A stretch of 64,000 bases of DNA from Lentzea aerocolonigenes (GCF_000974445.1 NZ_BBOJ01000007.1:124001-188000); one strand, 5' to 3'. Counted from the first letter of the stretch, positions 41,611-51,560 are shown. Translations and numbers: made by a program. Notes: generated from the letters alone by a model not told the origin.

Positions 41611-42594
41611 ATGACGGCAGAACGCACCGCCACGCTGGACGACGTGGCAAAGGCCGCAGGCGTGTCACGGGCGACCGCCTCACGTGTGGTCACCGGCCAG
41701 GGCCCGGCATCACGACACGCACGCGACCGCGTCGCCGCGGCCGTGGCCGCGCTCGGCTACGTGCCGGACGCCGCCGCCCGCGCACTGGTCACCCGCACGG
41801 GCACACGCCTCGCCATCGCGGTCATCGGCCACACCGCCGCCGTGCTCGACGATCCGTACGTCGGCCGCGTGCTGACCACGGCCGCGCACGTCGCGGCCGA
41901 GCGCGAGGTCGGGGTGTCGCTGCACTGGTTGCCCCTGAACGATCCCGGCTCACTCGCGAGGCTCGCCGACGGCCGCGGGCTCGGCGGCCTCGTGGTGGTC
42001 AACCCGACGCGGCCGGCGCTCGAGACCGTGCCGCGGAACCTGCGCGGCCGGGTGGTCGCGATCGGCGTCGGCGCACGTGACGTGCCGTCGTTCGACGTCG
42101 ACAACCGCGCCGGGACCGAGGGGGTGGTGCGGCACCTGGTGCGCACCGGCCGGCGCAGGATCGCGATGGTCACCGGGCCCGCCTGGCTGCCGTGCGGAGA
42201 CCGTGCCGTCGAGGCCTACCGGCAGGTGCTGCACGACAGCGGCGGCGAACCCAGGGTCGTGCCCGGTGACTTCACCGCCGTCCGCGGTGCCCGCGCGGCG
42301 GCCGAGATCATGGCGCGGTGGCCGGACACCGACGCGGTGTTCGCGTTGAGCGACCTCACCGCTCTGGGTGTCCTGGACGGACTGCACGCGCTCGGCGTGC
42401 AGGTGCCGGGCGACGTGGCGGTGGCGGGGTTCGACGACATCGCGTTCGCCGGTCTCAGCCGCCCGGCGCTCACCACGAGCACGCACCCGGTGGAGGAGAT
42501 CGCCACGGCGGCGGCCCAGGCCGTGCTCGACCGGCACAACACCGGCCGAGCCACGTTCTTCCCGTCCCGGCTCGTCGTCCGGGACAGCGCCTGA
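41611..42594 (+). CDS. LacI-family transcriptional regulator (CelR/CebR-like candidate)
   Basis: 327 residues. Helix-turn-helix ATLDDVAKAAGVSRATASRV followed by a hinge region GYVPDAAARALVTRTG and the sensor domain ending FDDIAFAGLSRPALTTSTHPV. The N-terminal segment resembles CelR of Thermobifida in pattern (L-x-x-VA-x-x-AGV-x-R-x-T-x-SRV and LVTR). It is divergent from the MFS transporter with a CelR-like operator in between, so it is the best candidate in the window for the regulator of the TGGGAGCGCTCCCA sites. That assignment is inference. It converges tail-to-tail with the next gene with no gap. Confidence 0.9.
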   Translation: MTAERTATLDDVAKAAGVSRATASRVVTGQGPASRHARDRVAAAVAALGYVPDAAARALVTRTGTRLAIAVIGHTAAVLDDPYVGRVLTTAAHVAAEREVGVSLHWLPLNDPGSLARLADGRGLGGLVVVNPTRPALETVPRNLRGRVVAIGVGARDVPSFDVDNRAGTEGVVRHLVRTGRRRIAMVTGPAWLPCGDRAVEAYRQVLHDSGGEPRVVPGDFTAVRGARAAAEIMARWPDTDAVFALSDLTALGVLDGLHALGVQVPGDVAVAGFDDIAFAGLSRPALTTSTHPVEEIATAAAQAVLDRHNTGRATFFPSRLVVRDSA

Positions 42595-43566
42595 TCACTC
42601 CACCGTGCAGGCCTCGCCGTTGAGGGCGAACACGCCGGGGACGGAGTTCCTGCCGCGCACCGAACCGTTGAACCCGATCTGCACCGAGGCACCGGGCGCG
42701 ATCTGCGGGTTGTAGTTCGCGTTCACGGCGTTGACGGTCGCACCGGACTGGCGCGACGTGGCGTTCCACATGCCGTCGACGGTCTGGCCGTCGGCGAAGC
42801 TCCACCTGAGGGTCCAGCCGTTGATCGTCGACGTGCCGGTGTTGCGCACCGTCACGCTGGCCTGGAAGCCGCCGGGCCACTGGTTGGTGACGCGGTACGC
42901 GACGGCGCAGACACGGGCGGGCGGACGTGGCGTCGTGGTCGTCGGGCGGGGCTGGGTCGTGGTTGGACGGGGCTCCGTCGTGGTCGGTGACTGAGGCGGG
43001 AGCGCCGCTCTGGTGGTCGTGCCCGGCGTTCCCGGAGTTCCCGGGGCGTTGGGGATCGGCGGAGCCGCGAGGGGCGGGGCGGCGTCGAGGCCGTTGCAGG
43101 GCGGGCCCCAGAGCCCCCTGTTGGCGGCGGCCGCCTCCGTCTCGGCGCTGATCAGCGGTCCGCCGTCCGCACCCTCCGCGCGCAGCACGCCGCGCTGCAC
43201 CGCGAGCAACGCGTAGTCGGTGCCGTCCTCCAGCGTCAGGTTCACCTCGCCGGACAGGAAACGGTTGATCCGGACGGCGCTGGCCAGCAGGGTCGACCTG
43301 GCGAACGCGAGCGCGCCCGCCGACCAGCAGTCCGGCGGCGCCGCGAGCTGAGCCACACGCACCGCTGTACCGTCGGCGAGCTCAACGGTCCGTGCGTCGA
43401 GCACGTCACGCACGAAGTGAAGGACGTTCTCGGGCCGTGTGTCCTCGTTGATGAGCGAAGGCTGCTTGACGGGCATGCGGGTGGACGGCGCCGACTCCGG
43501 CGGTCCTCCGGTACACGCTCCGGTGAGCAGGACCACAACCACGAGCAACTGCCTGCGTGACACCAC
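42595..43566 (-). CDS. Lipoprotein-like protein with degenerate nuclease-fold domain and C-terminal CBM2
   Basis: 323 residues. Near-lipobox LLTGAC (Cys18); residues about 46-157 resemble a staphylococcal-nuclease (OB-fold) domain: FVRDVLDARTVELADGTAVRVAQLAAPPD, then a helix, a strand pair and AAAANRGLW. The Arg of the first active-site strand is present (Arg70), but the Asp and Glu that follow it and the later Y-G-R arginine are not, so nuclease activity is unlikely. A Pro/Thr linker (170-215) joins it to CBM2 (about 217-323). GTG 43566 is preceded by AGGGG that lies inside a 16-bp hairpin. Probably a cellulose-tethering surface protein; function unknown. Confidence 0.75.
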   Translation of the reverse strand: MVSRRQLLVVVVLLTGACTGGPPESAPSTRMPVKQPSLINEDTRPENVLHFVRDVLDARTVELADGTAVRVAQLAAPPDCWSAGALAFARSTLLASAVRINRFLSGEVNLTLEDGTDYALLAVQRGVLRAEGADGGPLISAETEAAAANRGLWGPPCNGLDAAPPLAAPPIPNAPGTPGTPGTTTRAALPPQSPTTTEPRPTTTQPRPTTTTPRPPARVCAVAYRVTNQWPGGFQASVTVRNTGTSTINGWTLRWSFADGQTVDGMWNATSRQSGATVNAVNANYNPQIAPGASVQIGFNGSVRGRNSVPGVFALNGEACTVE

Positions 43567-43567
43567 T

Positions 43568-43607
43568 AACCCCTATTGTCGTTGAATCTTGAACGACAAT
43601 AGGGGTT
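43568..43607 (-). terminator. 16-bp perfect hairpin overlapping a Shine-Dalgarno
   Basis: Arms AACCCCTATTGTCGTT (43568-43583) and exact complement (43592-43607), 8-base loop. It lies 54 bases after the araA stop and ends 2 bases before the GTG of the CBM2 lipoprotein gene; the AGGGG ribosome-binding site is inside the stem. It may both end the ara transcript and shield translation of the next gene. Confidence 0.7.
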
Positions 43608-43661
43608 CAAGCGGCCCGTGGAATCGACCGTTCGGAGTGGACTGCTGCGTCCTAATTCGAG

Positions 43662-45164
43662 TCAGTTGATTCCGTTTGCCAGGCGGTGGTACGCCGAATT
43701 CCAGCGCAACCGGTCGAGGAAGGACGCCGGCGTGGTGTCGGCGTCGATCAGCACCAGTTCGGTCGCCGCCATGGTGGCGAAGTCCCGCAGCGTCTCGGCC
43801 CCGACCGCGTGGGTCATGACCGTGTGGTGGGGTCCGCCGGCGGTGAGCCAGCACTCGGCCGAGGTGGACAGTGACGGTGCGGGCTGCCAGACCGCGCGGG
43901 CGACGGGCAGGTTGGGCAGCGGCTCGTCGGGTGGGACGACGGTGACTTCATTGGCCACCAATCGGAAGCGGTCGCCGAGGTCGGCCAGGCCGATCACGAC
44001 GGCGGGTCCGGGGGTGGCGTCGAAGACGAGTCGGACGGGGTCTTCGCGGTCGCCGATGCCGAGCGGGTGGATCTCGCACGACGGCTGGTCGGCGGCGATG
44101 GTCGGGCAGACTTCGAGCATGTGGGCGCCGAGGATCTTCGGGGTGCCGGGTCCGAAGTGGTAGGTGTAGTCCTCCATGAACGAGGTGCCGCGGCCGGTTC
44201 CGGTGCCCATGGCCTTGACGGCGGCGAGCAGTGCGGAGGTCTTCCAGTCGCCTTCGCCGCCGAAGCCGTAGCCGTCGGCCATGAGCCGTTGGACGGCGAG
44301 GCCGGGGAGCTGGCGCAGTCCGCCGAGGTCCTGGAAGTTCGTGGTGAACGCGCCGAAGCCGCCTTCGTCCAGGAAGGACCGCAGGCCGATCTCGATGCGC
44401 GCGGCGTAGCGCAGCGAGTCGTGCCGCTCTCCCCCGCGGGCGAGTTCCGCGGCGAGCCGGTAGGTCTCGGCGTAGTCGGCCACGAGCAGGTCGATGTCCG
44501 CGTCAGCGACGGCGTCCACCTTCTCCACGAGATCGTTCACGCCGTAGGTGTTGACCGAGACACCGAACCGCAGCTCCGCCTCGACCTTGTCGCCCTCGGT
44601 CACCGCGACATCGCGCATGTTGTCACCGAACCGAGCCAGCTTCAACGACCGCAGATGCGCCACACCCGCCGCCGCACGCGCCCAGCCGTCGATGCGCTCG
44701 GCCAGGTGCGGGTCGCTCGCGTGACCCGCCACCGTCTTGCGCGCCACGCCGATCCGCGTCTGGATGTAGGCGAACTCCCGGTCGCCGTGCGCGGCCTGGT
44801 TGAGGTTCATGAAGTCCATGTCGATGGTCGACCACGGCAGGGCTTCGTTGAGCTGGGTGTGCAGGTGCAGCAACGGTTTGCGCAGCAGGTCCAACCCGGT
44901 GATCCACATCTTCGCCGGGGAGAACGTGTGCATCCACGCGATCACACCGACGCACGACGGGTCGTTGTTGGCCTCCTGCATGACCGCGCGGATGGCCGCG
45001 GAGTCGGTCAGCACCGGCTTCCACACGATCTCGGTGCTGATCCGGCCGCTGTCGCTGAGCATCCGCTGGATCTGCTGGGACTGCGCGGCCACCTGGTCGA
45101 GCGTCTCGGGACCGTAGAGGTGCTGGCTGCCCGTGAGGAACCAGATCTGGGGCTTGCCCGGCAT
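43662..45164 (-). CDS. araA: L-arabinose isomerase
   Basis: 500 residues, the usual length. Converts L-arabinose to L-ribulose in the cytoplasm. Opens with [20 protein letters not shown], a signature of the family, and contains [25 protein letters not shown] and the C-terminal HHTVMTHAV block with the metal-binding histidines; metal-ligand glutamates lie in [13 protein letters not shown] and nearby. The ATG is preceded by AGAAGGAGAG. Third gene of the araBDA operon, 17 bases after araD, and followed by a strong hairpin. Confidence 0.97.
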   Translation of the reverse strand: MPGKPQIWFLTGSQHLYGPETLDQVAAQSQQIQRMLSDSGRISTEIVWKPVLTDSAAIRAVMQEANNDPSCVGVIAWMHTFSPAKMWITGLDLLRKPLLHLHTQLNEALPWSTIDMDFMNLNQAAHGDREFAYIQTRIGVARKTVAGHASDPHLAERIDGWARAAAGVAHLRSLKLARFGDNMRDVAVTEGDKVEAELRFGVSVNTYGVNDLVEKVDAVADADIDLLVADYAETYRLAAELARGGERHDSLRYAARIEIGLRSFLDEGGFGAFTTNFQDLGGLRQLPGLAVQRLMADGYGFGGEGDWKTSALLAAVKAMGTGTGRGTSFMEDYTYHFGPGTPKILGAHMLEVCPTIAADQPSCEIHPLGIGDREDPVRLVFDATPGPAVVIGLADLGDRFRLVANEVTVVPPDEPLPNLPVARAVWQPAPSLSTSAECWLTAGGPHHTVMTHAVGAETLRDFATMAATELVLIDADTTPASFLDRLRWNSAYHRLANGIN

Positions 45165-45181
45165 GTGCTCTCCTTCTGGGC

Positions 45182-45835
45182 TCACTGGCCGTAGACGTTC
45201 TGGTAGCGCTGGTAAAGCCGGTCGACGTGTTCCTGCTCGATCGGTTCGGCCTTGCCGAGTTGGAGTGCGAAGTGGACGGTGCGTGCGACGTCCTCGAGCA
45301 TCACCGCGGACTTCACCGCGGCCCGAGGCGTGGCACCGACGGTGAACGGTCCGTGGTTGCGCATGAGCACCGCGGTGGACCTGCTGGTGCGCAGGGTTTC
45401 CACGATGCCCTTGCCGATGGAGTCGTCGCCGATCAACGCGAACGGGCCGACCGGGATCTCCCCGCCGAACTCGTCCGCGATCATCGTCAGCACGCACGGG
45501 ATCGGCTCCCCGCGCGCCGCCCACGCTGTCGCGTAAGGGGAATGCGTGTGCACCACCCCGTTGACCTCGGGCATGTGACGGTAGACGTAGGCGTGCGCGG
45601 CGGTGTCCGACGACGGCGCGTACTCGCCCTCGACGAGCTTGCCGTGCAGGTCGGTGACGACCATCGCGTCCGGCCCGAGGTCGTCGTAGGACACACCCGA
45701 CGGCTTGATCACCATCAGGTCCTGACCCGGGACGCGCGCGGACACGTTGCCCGCGGTCCAGATCACCAGCTCGTACTTGGTCAGCTCGCGGTGCAGGTCG
45801 GCGACCGTGCGGCGCAGCTCCGACGTGACGGACAT
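45182..45835 (-). CDS. araD: L-ribulose-5-phosphate 4-epimerase
   Basis: 217 residues, class II aldolase/epimerase fold. Zinc ligands are in [16 protein letters not shown] and the later [21 protein letters not shown] and [11 protein letters not shown] form the phosphate/substrate site. Converts L-ribulose 5-phosphate to D-xylulose 5-phosphate, which enters the pentose phosphate pathway. The ATG shares one base with the araB stop (TGATG), indicating coupling. Confidence 0.96.
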   Translation of the reverse strand: MSVTSELRRTVADLHRELTKYELVIWTAGNVSARVPGQDLMVIKPSGVSYDDLGPDAMVVTDLHGKLVEGEYAPSSDTAAHAYVYRHMPEVNGVVHTHSPYATAWAARGEPIPCVLTMIADEFGGEIPVGPFALIGDDSIGKGIVETLRTSRSTAVLMRNHGPFTVGATPRAAVKSAVMLEDVARTVHFALQLGKAEPIEQEHVDRLYQRYQNVYGQ

Positions 45836-47517
45836 CAGTTCTTCGCCTCCAGTGCGTCACGGCGGTACTGGCGCAACCGGTGCATGACGTCGTTGGCGCC
45901 ACGCCCGAAGTAGTCGTGCAGCTCGAGGTAGTCGAGGAACAGCCGTTCGTAGGCCTCGACGTTCTCGGGGATGGGCGTGAAGACGTTGCGGCGCACGGAT
46001 CCCATGGCCTTGGCGGCCTCGCGGATGTCCTCGAACGCCCCCGCGGCCACCGCCGCGTGCATCGCCGAACCGAGCGCCGGCCCCTGCGCCGAGCCGATGA
46101 CCGACAGCGGCAGGTTCACGACGTCGGTGTAGATCTGCATCAGCAGGGCGTTCTTGATGAGCCCGCCCGCGATCACCAGTTCGGTGACCGGCACGCCGGC
46201 GTCGGTGAAGGTGTCGATGATGACCCGCGTGCCGAACGCCGTGGCTTCGAGGAGCGCCCGGTAGACGTCCTCGGCCTTCGTCGCCAGCGTCTGCCCGACC
46301 ACAACCCCCGACAGCTCGTGGTCGACCAGCACGGACCTGTTGCCGCTGTGCCAGTCCAGCGCGACCAGCCCGTGCTCACCAACCCGTTGCGTGGCAGCGA
46401 GTTCGGTGAGGAGTTCGTGCACCGTGATGCCGCGCTCGTTCGCCTGCTCGTGGTAGGCGGGCGGAACCTGGTTCTTCACGAACCAAGCGAAGATGTCACC
46501 GACACCGCTCTGCCCGGCCTCGTAACCCCACAACCCCGGAACAATGCCGCCGTCCACGACACCGCACATGCCAGGAACCTCACGCAGCACATCGCCGCTC
46601 ATCACGTGACACGTGGACGTGCCCATGATCGCGACCATCTGCCCCGGCTCCACCGCCTGCGCGGCCGGAGCGGTCACGTGCGCATCGACGTTGCCGACCG
46701 CGACCGCAATGCCCTCGGGCAACCCGGTCCACTCGGCGGCCTGCTTGGTGAGAGTCCCGGCCTTGTCGCCCAGCGCGGACAACGGGTGGTCGAGCTTGTC
46801 GGCCACGAAGTTCTCGAACTGCGGGTTGAGCTGCTTGAGGAAGTCCTCGCTCGGATACGCACCGTCCTGGTGAATCCCCTTGTACCCGGCCGTGCAGGCG
46901 TTGCGCGTGTACGTGCCCGTGAGCTGCCAGATGATCCAGTCGGCGGCCTCGACCCAGTGCTCCATGGCCGCGTAGACCTCAGGCGCCTCCTCCAGCACCT
47001 GCAGCCCCTTGGCGAACTCCCACTCGGAGGAGATCAATCCGCCGTACCTCGCGAGCCACGGCTCCTTGCGCTGCCGGGCGAGCTCGTTGATCCGGTCGGC
47101 CTGCCCCTGCGCAGCGTGGTGACGCCAGAGCTTGATGTAGGCGTGGGGATTCTCGGCAAACTCCGGCAGGTCGCACAACGGCGTCCCGTCAGCGGTAACC
47201 GGAACCATCGTGCAGGCCGTGAAGTCCGTCCCGATGCCGATCACCTGCTCCGCCGAGATCCCGGCCGCCTCAACGGCCTGCGGGACGGCGGTGCGCAGGA
47301 CGTCGAGGTAGTCGGCCGGAACCTGCAGCGCCCACTCCGGCGGCAACGGCCGCCCAGTAGCAGGCAGAACCTGGTCCACCACACCATGGCGGTACTCGGA
47401 CACGGCGGTACCGAGCTCGGCACCATCACGGACGCGCACGACCACGGCGCGGCCGGACAGGGTGCCGAAGTCGACACCCACCACACACGCGTCGCGGTCG
47501 ATCGTCTTGTCAGTCAC
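45835..47517 (-). CDS. araB: L-ribulokinase
   Basis: 560 residues, FGGY kinase family. Phosphorylates L-ribulose with ATP. N-terminal phosphate loop [18 protein letters not shown]; substrate contacts near [10 protein letters not shown]; second ATPase block [12 protein letters not shown] and adenosine site [20 protein letters not shown] place the start at GTG 47517. There is no Shine-Dalgarno, but a TTGACG and TAACAC pair sits so that transcription would begin at or next to the GTG, so a leaderless mRNA is likely. The AraR-type operator at 47526-47539 overlaps this promoter. First gene of araBDA. Confidence 0.95.
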   Translation of the reverse strand: MTDKTIDRDACVVGVDFGTLSGRAVVVRVRDGAELGTAVSEYRHGVVDQVLPATGRPLPPEWALQVPADYLDVLRTAVPQAVEAAGISAEQVIGIGTDFTACTMVPVTADGTPLCDLPEFAENPHAYIKLWRHHAAQGQADRINELARQRKEPWLARYGGLISSEWEFAKGLQVLEEAPEVYAAMEHWVEAADWIIWQLTGTYTRNACTAGYKGIHQDGAYPSEDFLKQLNPQFENFVADKLDHPLSALGDKAGTLTKQAAEWTGLPEGIAVAVGNVDAHVTAPAAQAVEPGQMVAIMGTSTCHVMSGDVLREVPGMCGVVDGGIVPGLWGYEAGQSGVGDIFAWFVKNQVPPAYHEQANERGITVHELLTELAATQRVGEHGLVALDWHSGNRSVLVDHELSGVVVGQTLATKAEDVYRALLEATAFGTRVIIDTFTDAGVPVTELVIAGGLIKNALLMQIYTDVVNLPLSVIGSAQGPALGSAMHAAVAAGAFEDIREAAKAMGSVRRNVFTPIPENVEAYERLFLDYLELHDYFGRGANDVMHRLRQYRRDALEAKN

Positions 47518-47525
47518 GCGCTGAG

Positions 47526-47539
47526 TGTTATCGCTAACA
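47526..47539. promoter_or_regulatory. AraR-type operator TGTTAGCGATAACA at the araB promoter
   Basis: Read on the minus strand. Identical 14 bases recur at 51561-51574 in the promoter of the LacI regulator next to the sugar importer, and a 12-of-14 match at 51814. It overlaps the probable -10 region of araB, 8 bases upstream of the start codon. Confidence 0.8.
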
Positions 47540-47889
47540 TTCGGTCCGTCAAGATGCCCCGCACACATCGTGATTTCCCAGCGAGCACGGGAAATGGTAA
47601 CGGCGTGAGCGCACGACAAAACGCCCACGCCAGGAGGGCCGCTCCGGCCTGGTCGCCTCGGCTGCTCCGGCTGGCTTGGCTGCCCCGGCTGGCCTGGCTG
47701 CCTTGGTCGCCCCGATCAGCGGATCGGCTGCGGGCCGGTCGGCTGATCACGGGATGGTGGGTTGGACTACGAGCCTGGTCGACTGACAGCGGATGACTGG
47801 TCAGCCGCAGGGCCCGGTCGGCCGGTCGGCCCGTCGGCCGGTCGCGGATGGCGCGGGTCGGCTGGTTGCGACTGCTTGGTTGCGTTGGA

Positions 47890-48400
47890 GCGTGCCGAGT
47901 GCCGTTGCGCGGGGTCGGCTTGCGCTGGAATTTGGGCGGGTCGGCTTGGGGTGGTTCGGCGCGGGTTCCAGCGGGGTGGTCACCTTTTGCTGGTTCGTGT
48001 CGCTTTATGTTGGTGGTCGCTTGGGCCGTATGACGAGCCGGGTCATTTCATCGCCGCTTCGCGACGATTGCGATTGGGGCTTGACTTCGGGGCCCTTGCG
48101 AGGCGCTGTGTCGGGCGGAAAAGGTCGGATGCTTCGCACCCGCCCGATCCGAAAAGGCTAGCACCTCGCACCCAAAGTCAAGCCCCAATCGCATTCGTGC
48201 GTGGTTCCGTTTGTTGTTCGGCTCACCTCATTACCGGTTGCCCGCGTTCGCATTGCCCTGTCCGGCTCGGCTTCGCCATCGCGGTTGTTGGGGGCTCGGC
48301 TTCGCCGTCGTGGCGTTGGCAAGGGAGGTTCGGCTCGGCTTTGCCATCGCCATCTTCCATTGCCATTGCGGCTTGCCTTCGGCTTCGCGAGATTAGCCGT
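47890..48400. repeat. Long inverted repeat, left copy, flanking the HNH/DUF222 gene
   Basis: This stretch is the reverse complement of 49970-50440 over roughly 400-470 bases (limits approximate, with small insertions of a GGCGAAGCCGAGCC-type repeat in this copy). Its centre is a 123-base structured core at 48070-48192. Open frames through both copies give similar peptides (for example YDEPGHFIAASRRLRLGLD), which the DNA identity explains. The remaining 1.2 kb between araB and the HNH gene holds G-rich low-complexity sequence and no gene I can support. Confidence 0.8.
48070..48192. repeat. 123-base nested palindromic core, left
   Basis: Outer stem of 18 perfect pairs (GCGATTGGGGCTTGACTT with its complement), a middle stem around TGCGAGG/CCTCGCA and an inner stem TCGGGCGG/CCGCCCGA. 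It matches the right-hand core at 121 of 123 positions when inverted, better than the surrounding repeat. Confidence 0.85.
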
Positions 48401-48603
48401 ACTGGATGCGGCCTCGCGGAGACAGCCCCGCGTGACGAGAGAAACGCACGGGAGGAGCAAAGTGCTGGGAGAGAAATAGCCGTCCGTTGCAGCCGTTGGT
48501 CAGCAGCGCCGGCCAGGCGACTGGCCGTGTCGCGGAGGCGTAGGCGAGGTGACTGGCCGTGCCCTGGACAGCATTCATCAGCCTGCCTCGCCGTGGTCAG
48601 GAC

Positions 48604-48704
48604 GCCTTCATCGACACCGCCCCCGTAGGCCAGGCGGCCTTCATCGACACCGCCTCCCCGTAGCCAGGCGGCCCGCACCAACACCGCTTCGCTGTGGTTA
48701 GGCG
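48604..48704. repeat. Three degenerate 33-34-base tandem repeats
   Basis: Units 48604-48636, 48637-48670 and 48671-48704; the first two begin GCCTTCATCGACACCGCC and all end AGGCG. The third unit contains the stop codon of the HNH gene. Confidence 0.6.
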
Positions 48705-49894
48705 GTGTTGATCAGGTTGCGCCGGGGACTTCGTTGGGAGTCAAGCCAGGCCGGTGGGTAGAACGTCGGCATCCCGGTGACCAGCTTGACCTCCCACTCG
48801 CTCTGGTGGATGAGCGTGTGGTGGTGGCGGCAGAGCAGCACCGCGTTGTCCACCGACGTGTCGCCGCCGTTGGCCCAGTGGCGAATGTGGTGGGCGTCGC
48901 ACTGCCTGGGCGGTCTGCCGCAGCCCGGGAAGGCGCAGCCCCGATCCCTCGTGACGAGGGTCCGGCGAATTGCAGCCGGGAAGGTACGGGTCTTGCGGCC
49001 GACGTTCAGCGGCTGGCCCGCTCCGCCCAGGACCATCGGGATGATGCCCGCGTTGCAGGCCAGCTCACGCACCTGCTCGACCGGGACGCGGTCGCCGTTG
49101 TCGAGGGTGGCGTGGCCGACCTGGTTGGCCAGGTCCTCGTAGGGCATGGTCAGGGTCAAGGTGACTGGTTCGCCGCCGTGCTCCGGCAGCTGGTCGGCCC
49201 GCAGCATCAGATCGACCAGCTCGGCCAGGGCGTCGCCCTCGCGTTCCTCGCGGGAGCGCAGGTCCGGGCCCTCTTCAGCGGTGGTCGGGCGGGGCTTGGC
49301 CAAGGGATCGAGCAGCGCCTCGTACTTCGCGCCGGTGACCTTGTCGAGCTTCGCGCAGATCTCCAGTCGCCCGTTCTTCCAGAACATCGAGTGCTGATTG
49401 CCCAGCGGCGCAGGCTTGGGGTCGCGGGGCTCCGGGTCGTCTTGGAAGAGGCTGTAGGCGAGTTTCGCACCCAGGGTGCGGACGGTGTGGGGCTCGAAGT
49501 CGCGGGCGTAGCCCACCACGTCGGCTTCGCGGTCGGCGGGCACGGTCTGCATCACCGCCGCGACCGCCGCCACGTGCTCGACCGACAGCGCGCCCTCGGC
49601 CACCGCCTCCGCCGTCAGCGGAAGCTTGGGGGCGAGTTCGCTGCCGGTCGGGGTGATCTCGTTGGTCAGCAGGGCGGCGTTGTCGATCCAGCGCTTGGCG
49701 ATGTGGATGTCCCAGCGGACGACGTGCCGCAGCACCCGCGGCAAATTCCTGTAGCCGAGTTCGCTCGCGGCTCCGCGCCGATCCAATTCGGCGGCGATCT
49801 GCAACGCGGCATTCTCACGAACCCGGATTTCCGTCACCTCGTCGACGAGACTGCGGAGCAGCTCGTCAGTGGAGAGGAGGCGGGTTTCGATCAC
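48698..49894 (-). CDS. DUF222 / HNH endonuclease protein (13E12-repeat family)
   Basis: 398 residues. DUF222 domain over about 1-280 (helical, e.g. ITPTGSELAPKLPLTAEAVAEGALS) and a C-terminal HNH domain (RDRGCAFPGCGRPPRQCDAHHI, then NAVLLCRHHHTLIHQ) with two CxxC-type zinc cysteines and the His-Asn-His core. Proteins of this family are multi-copy in actinobacteria (REP13E12 in Mycobacterium) and behave like repetitive, possibly mobile, genes; biochemical role unknown. GTG 49894 has no Shine-Dalgarno, and TAGATT lies 7 bases upstream, so the mRNA may be leaderless. The gene is framed by long inverted repeats. Confidence 0.9.
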   Translation of the reverse strand: MIETRLLSTDELLRSLVDEVTEIRVRENAALQIAAELDRRGAASELGYRNLPRVLRHVVRWDIHIAKRWIDNAALLTNEITPTGSELAPKLPLTAEAVAEGALSVEHVAAVAAVMQTVPADREADVVGYARDFEPHTVRTLGAKLAYSLFQDDPEPRDPKPAPLGNQHSMFWKNGRLEICAKLDKVTGAKYEALLDPLAKPRPTTAEEGPDLRSREEREGDALAELVDLMLRADQLPEHGGEPVTLTLTMPYEDLANQVGHATLDNGDRVPVEQVRELACNAGIIPMVLGGAGQPLNVGRKTRTFPAAIRRTLVTRDRGCAFPGCGRPPRQCDAHHIRHWANGGDTSVDNAVLLCRHHHTLIHQSEWEVKLVTGMPTFYPPAWLDSQRSPRRNLINTA

Positions 49895-49969
49895 GTGTTC
49901 TAATCTACCGCAAGATCACGGCAAGATAACGGGAAAAGCGGAACACGATAGGGTGAAACAACCAGTCTG

Positions 49970-50440
49970 ATCCGCAAAGCCGAAGGCAAGCGGCGAGGGC
50001 GAAGCCGAGCCGAACCGGGCAATCCGAACGCAGGCAAGCGGTAATGAGGTGAGCCGAACAACAAACGCAACCACGCACGCTTGCGATTGGGGCTTGACTT
50101 TGGGAGCGAGGTGCTAGCCTTTTCGGATCGGGCGGGTGCGGAGCATCCGACCTTTTCCGCCCGACACAGCGCCTCGCAAGGGCCCCGAAGTCAAGCCCCA
50201 ATCGCAATCGTCGCGAAGCGGCGATGAAATGACCCGGCTCGTCATACGACCCACGCGCCCACCAACACAAAGGCGACCACACCAGCAAAAGGTGACCAAC
50301 CCCGCTGGAACCCGCACCGAACCACCCCAAGCCGACCCGCGCACGCCCAACGCAAGCCGACCCCCGCAAGCCGACCCGGCGCTACGCCACCCGGTTCGTT
50401 CCAACGCCCCCGGCACGCCCCAACGCAAGCCGACCAGCAC
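49970..50440. repeat. Long inverted repeat, right copy, flanking the HNH/DUF222 gene
   Basis: Reverse complement of 47890-48400. The whole stretch 49895-50516 holds no gene I can support apart from this repeat; outer limits are approximate because similarity fades into GC-rich sequence. Confidence 0.8.
50083..50205. repeat. 123-base nested palindromic core, right
   Basis: Same nested stems as the left core: GCGATTGGGGCTTGACTT at 50083-50100 pairs with 50188-50205. Only two substitutions separate it from the inverted left core. Confidence 0.85.
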
Positions 50441-50516
50441 CACTCAAGCACCCGCCAACTCAAAGTCGACCAACGAGTGGCGACCACCCCCGCAGGACCA
50501 GCCGCCACCCCACCCC

Positions 50517-51527
50517 TCACGCAGGCGGCGCTACGCTCGCCCGAGTGACCAACACCGGCGCAATGGCCCGCCGAGGCCGAGCCGTCTCCCCATCGCTCAA
50601 CTGCTCCAGCAGCAACCCCAACGTCTCCCGCGCCACCGCCGCGAAGTCCGGGCGCACGGTCGTCAACGGTGGGATGAAGTACGCGGCCTCGGGCACGTCG
50701 TCGAAGCCGATGACGCTCACGTCGTGCGGCACTCGACGGCCCCGTTCGCTCAGCGCCAGCAGCAGGCCGAGCGCCAGGTGGTCGTTCGAGCAGAACACCG
50801 CGGTCACCTCCGGCATCCTCGCCAGCATCTGGCCTGCGCGGTGGCCCGATGCCGCGCTCCAGTCCGCCGTCACCAGCGGTGGCACCTCGGCGTTGGCCGC
50901 CTCCAGGGCTCGGCGCCAGCCCTGGGCCCGGCCCGCCGCGTCGAACCAGTCGGTGGGGCCTGACACGTGCCAGACCGTTTGGTGGCCCGCTTGGAGCAGG
51001 TGGGTTGTCGCCTCGAACGCGCCTGCCGCCTGGTCCACCGTCACCAGCGGGGTCGGGCGGTCCGGGTCGCCGTCGACCGTCACGAGCGGTACGCCTGCCG
51101 GGACGTCGGCCAGGGCGTCGGCGGCCGAGCCGTTCGGGGCGATCACCACGATGCCGGCCACGCGTTGGTCGCGGTGGCGTTCTACTGCGGCCGCGATCGA
51201 GTCGCGGTCCAGCACTGTCACGCGGCGGACGCTCACGGCGAAGCCTGCCTTGCCGGCCGCTTCCTCGAAGGCGGACAGCAGCGAGGCCGGGCCGTACAGC
51301 GTCGAGTTCTGCGCCACCACGCCGATCAGCTGGGTCTTGCCGGTGACCAGCGCCCTCGCCGCGCGGTTGGGGCGGTAGTCGAGTTCCTTGATGGCCGCCT
51401 GCACGCGCAGTCTGGTCTGCTCGCGGACGTTCGGGTGGTTGTTCAGGACGCGCGAGACCGTCTGGTGCGATACCCCTGCGAGTCGTGCGACGTCGGTCAT
51501 CGCGGGGTCACGCGAGGTCTTCTCCAC
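50517..51527 (-). CDS. LacI-family regulator of arabinose use and the adjacent importer (AraR-like)
   Basis: 336 residues. Helix-turn-helix MTDVARLAGVSHQTVSRVLN with the usual hinge (DYRPNRAARALVTGK), then a PBP-like sensor domain (VSVIGFDDVPEAAYFIPPLTTV). GTG 51527 is taken as start because GGAG lies 8 bases upstream. The operator TGTTAGCGATAACA sits in its own promoter (51561-51574), in the araB promoter and, slightly changed, in front of the divergent importer operon. The simplest reading is that this protein binds all three and is released by arabinose or a related sugar; the ligand is inferred. Confidence 0.9.
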   Translation of the reverse strand: MEKTSRDPAMTDVARLAGVSHQTVSRVLNNHPNVREQTRLRVQAAIKELDYRPNRAARALVTGKTQLIGVVAQNSTLYGPASLLSAFEEAAGKAGFAVSVRRVTVLDRDSIAAAVERHRDQRVAGIVVIAPNGSAADALADVPAGVPLVTVDGDPDRPTPLVTVDQAAGAFEATTHLLQAGHQTVWHVSGPTDWFDAAGRAQGWRRALEAANAEVPPLVTADWSAASGHRAGQMLARMPEVTAVFCSNDHLALGLLLALSERGRRVPHDVSVIGFDDVPEAAYFIPPLTTVRPDFAAVARETLGLLLEQLSDGETARPRRAIAPVLVTRASVAPPA

Positions 51528-51560
51528 GAGCGGGCTCCGATCCCTTGGTCTAGACCGATA

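Noticed and set aside
47762..48628. Plus-strand frame of 288 codons resembling the frame at 49905-50369
   Set aside because: The peptide similarity follows from the two inverted repeats being the same DNA. There is no ribosome-binding site and the composition is dominated by repeat sequence.
49905..50369. Minus-strand frame of 154 codons in the right inverted repeat
   Set aside because: Mirror of the left-copy frame; explained by the repeat.
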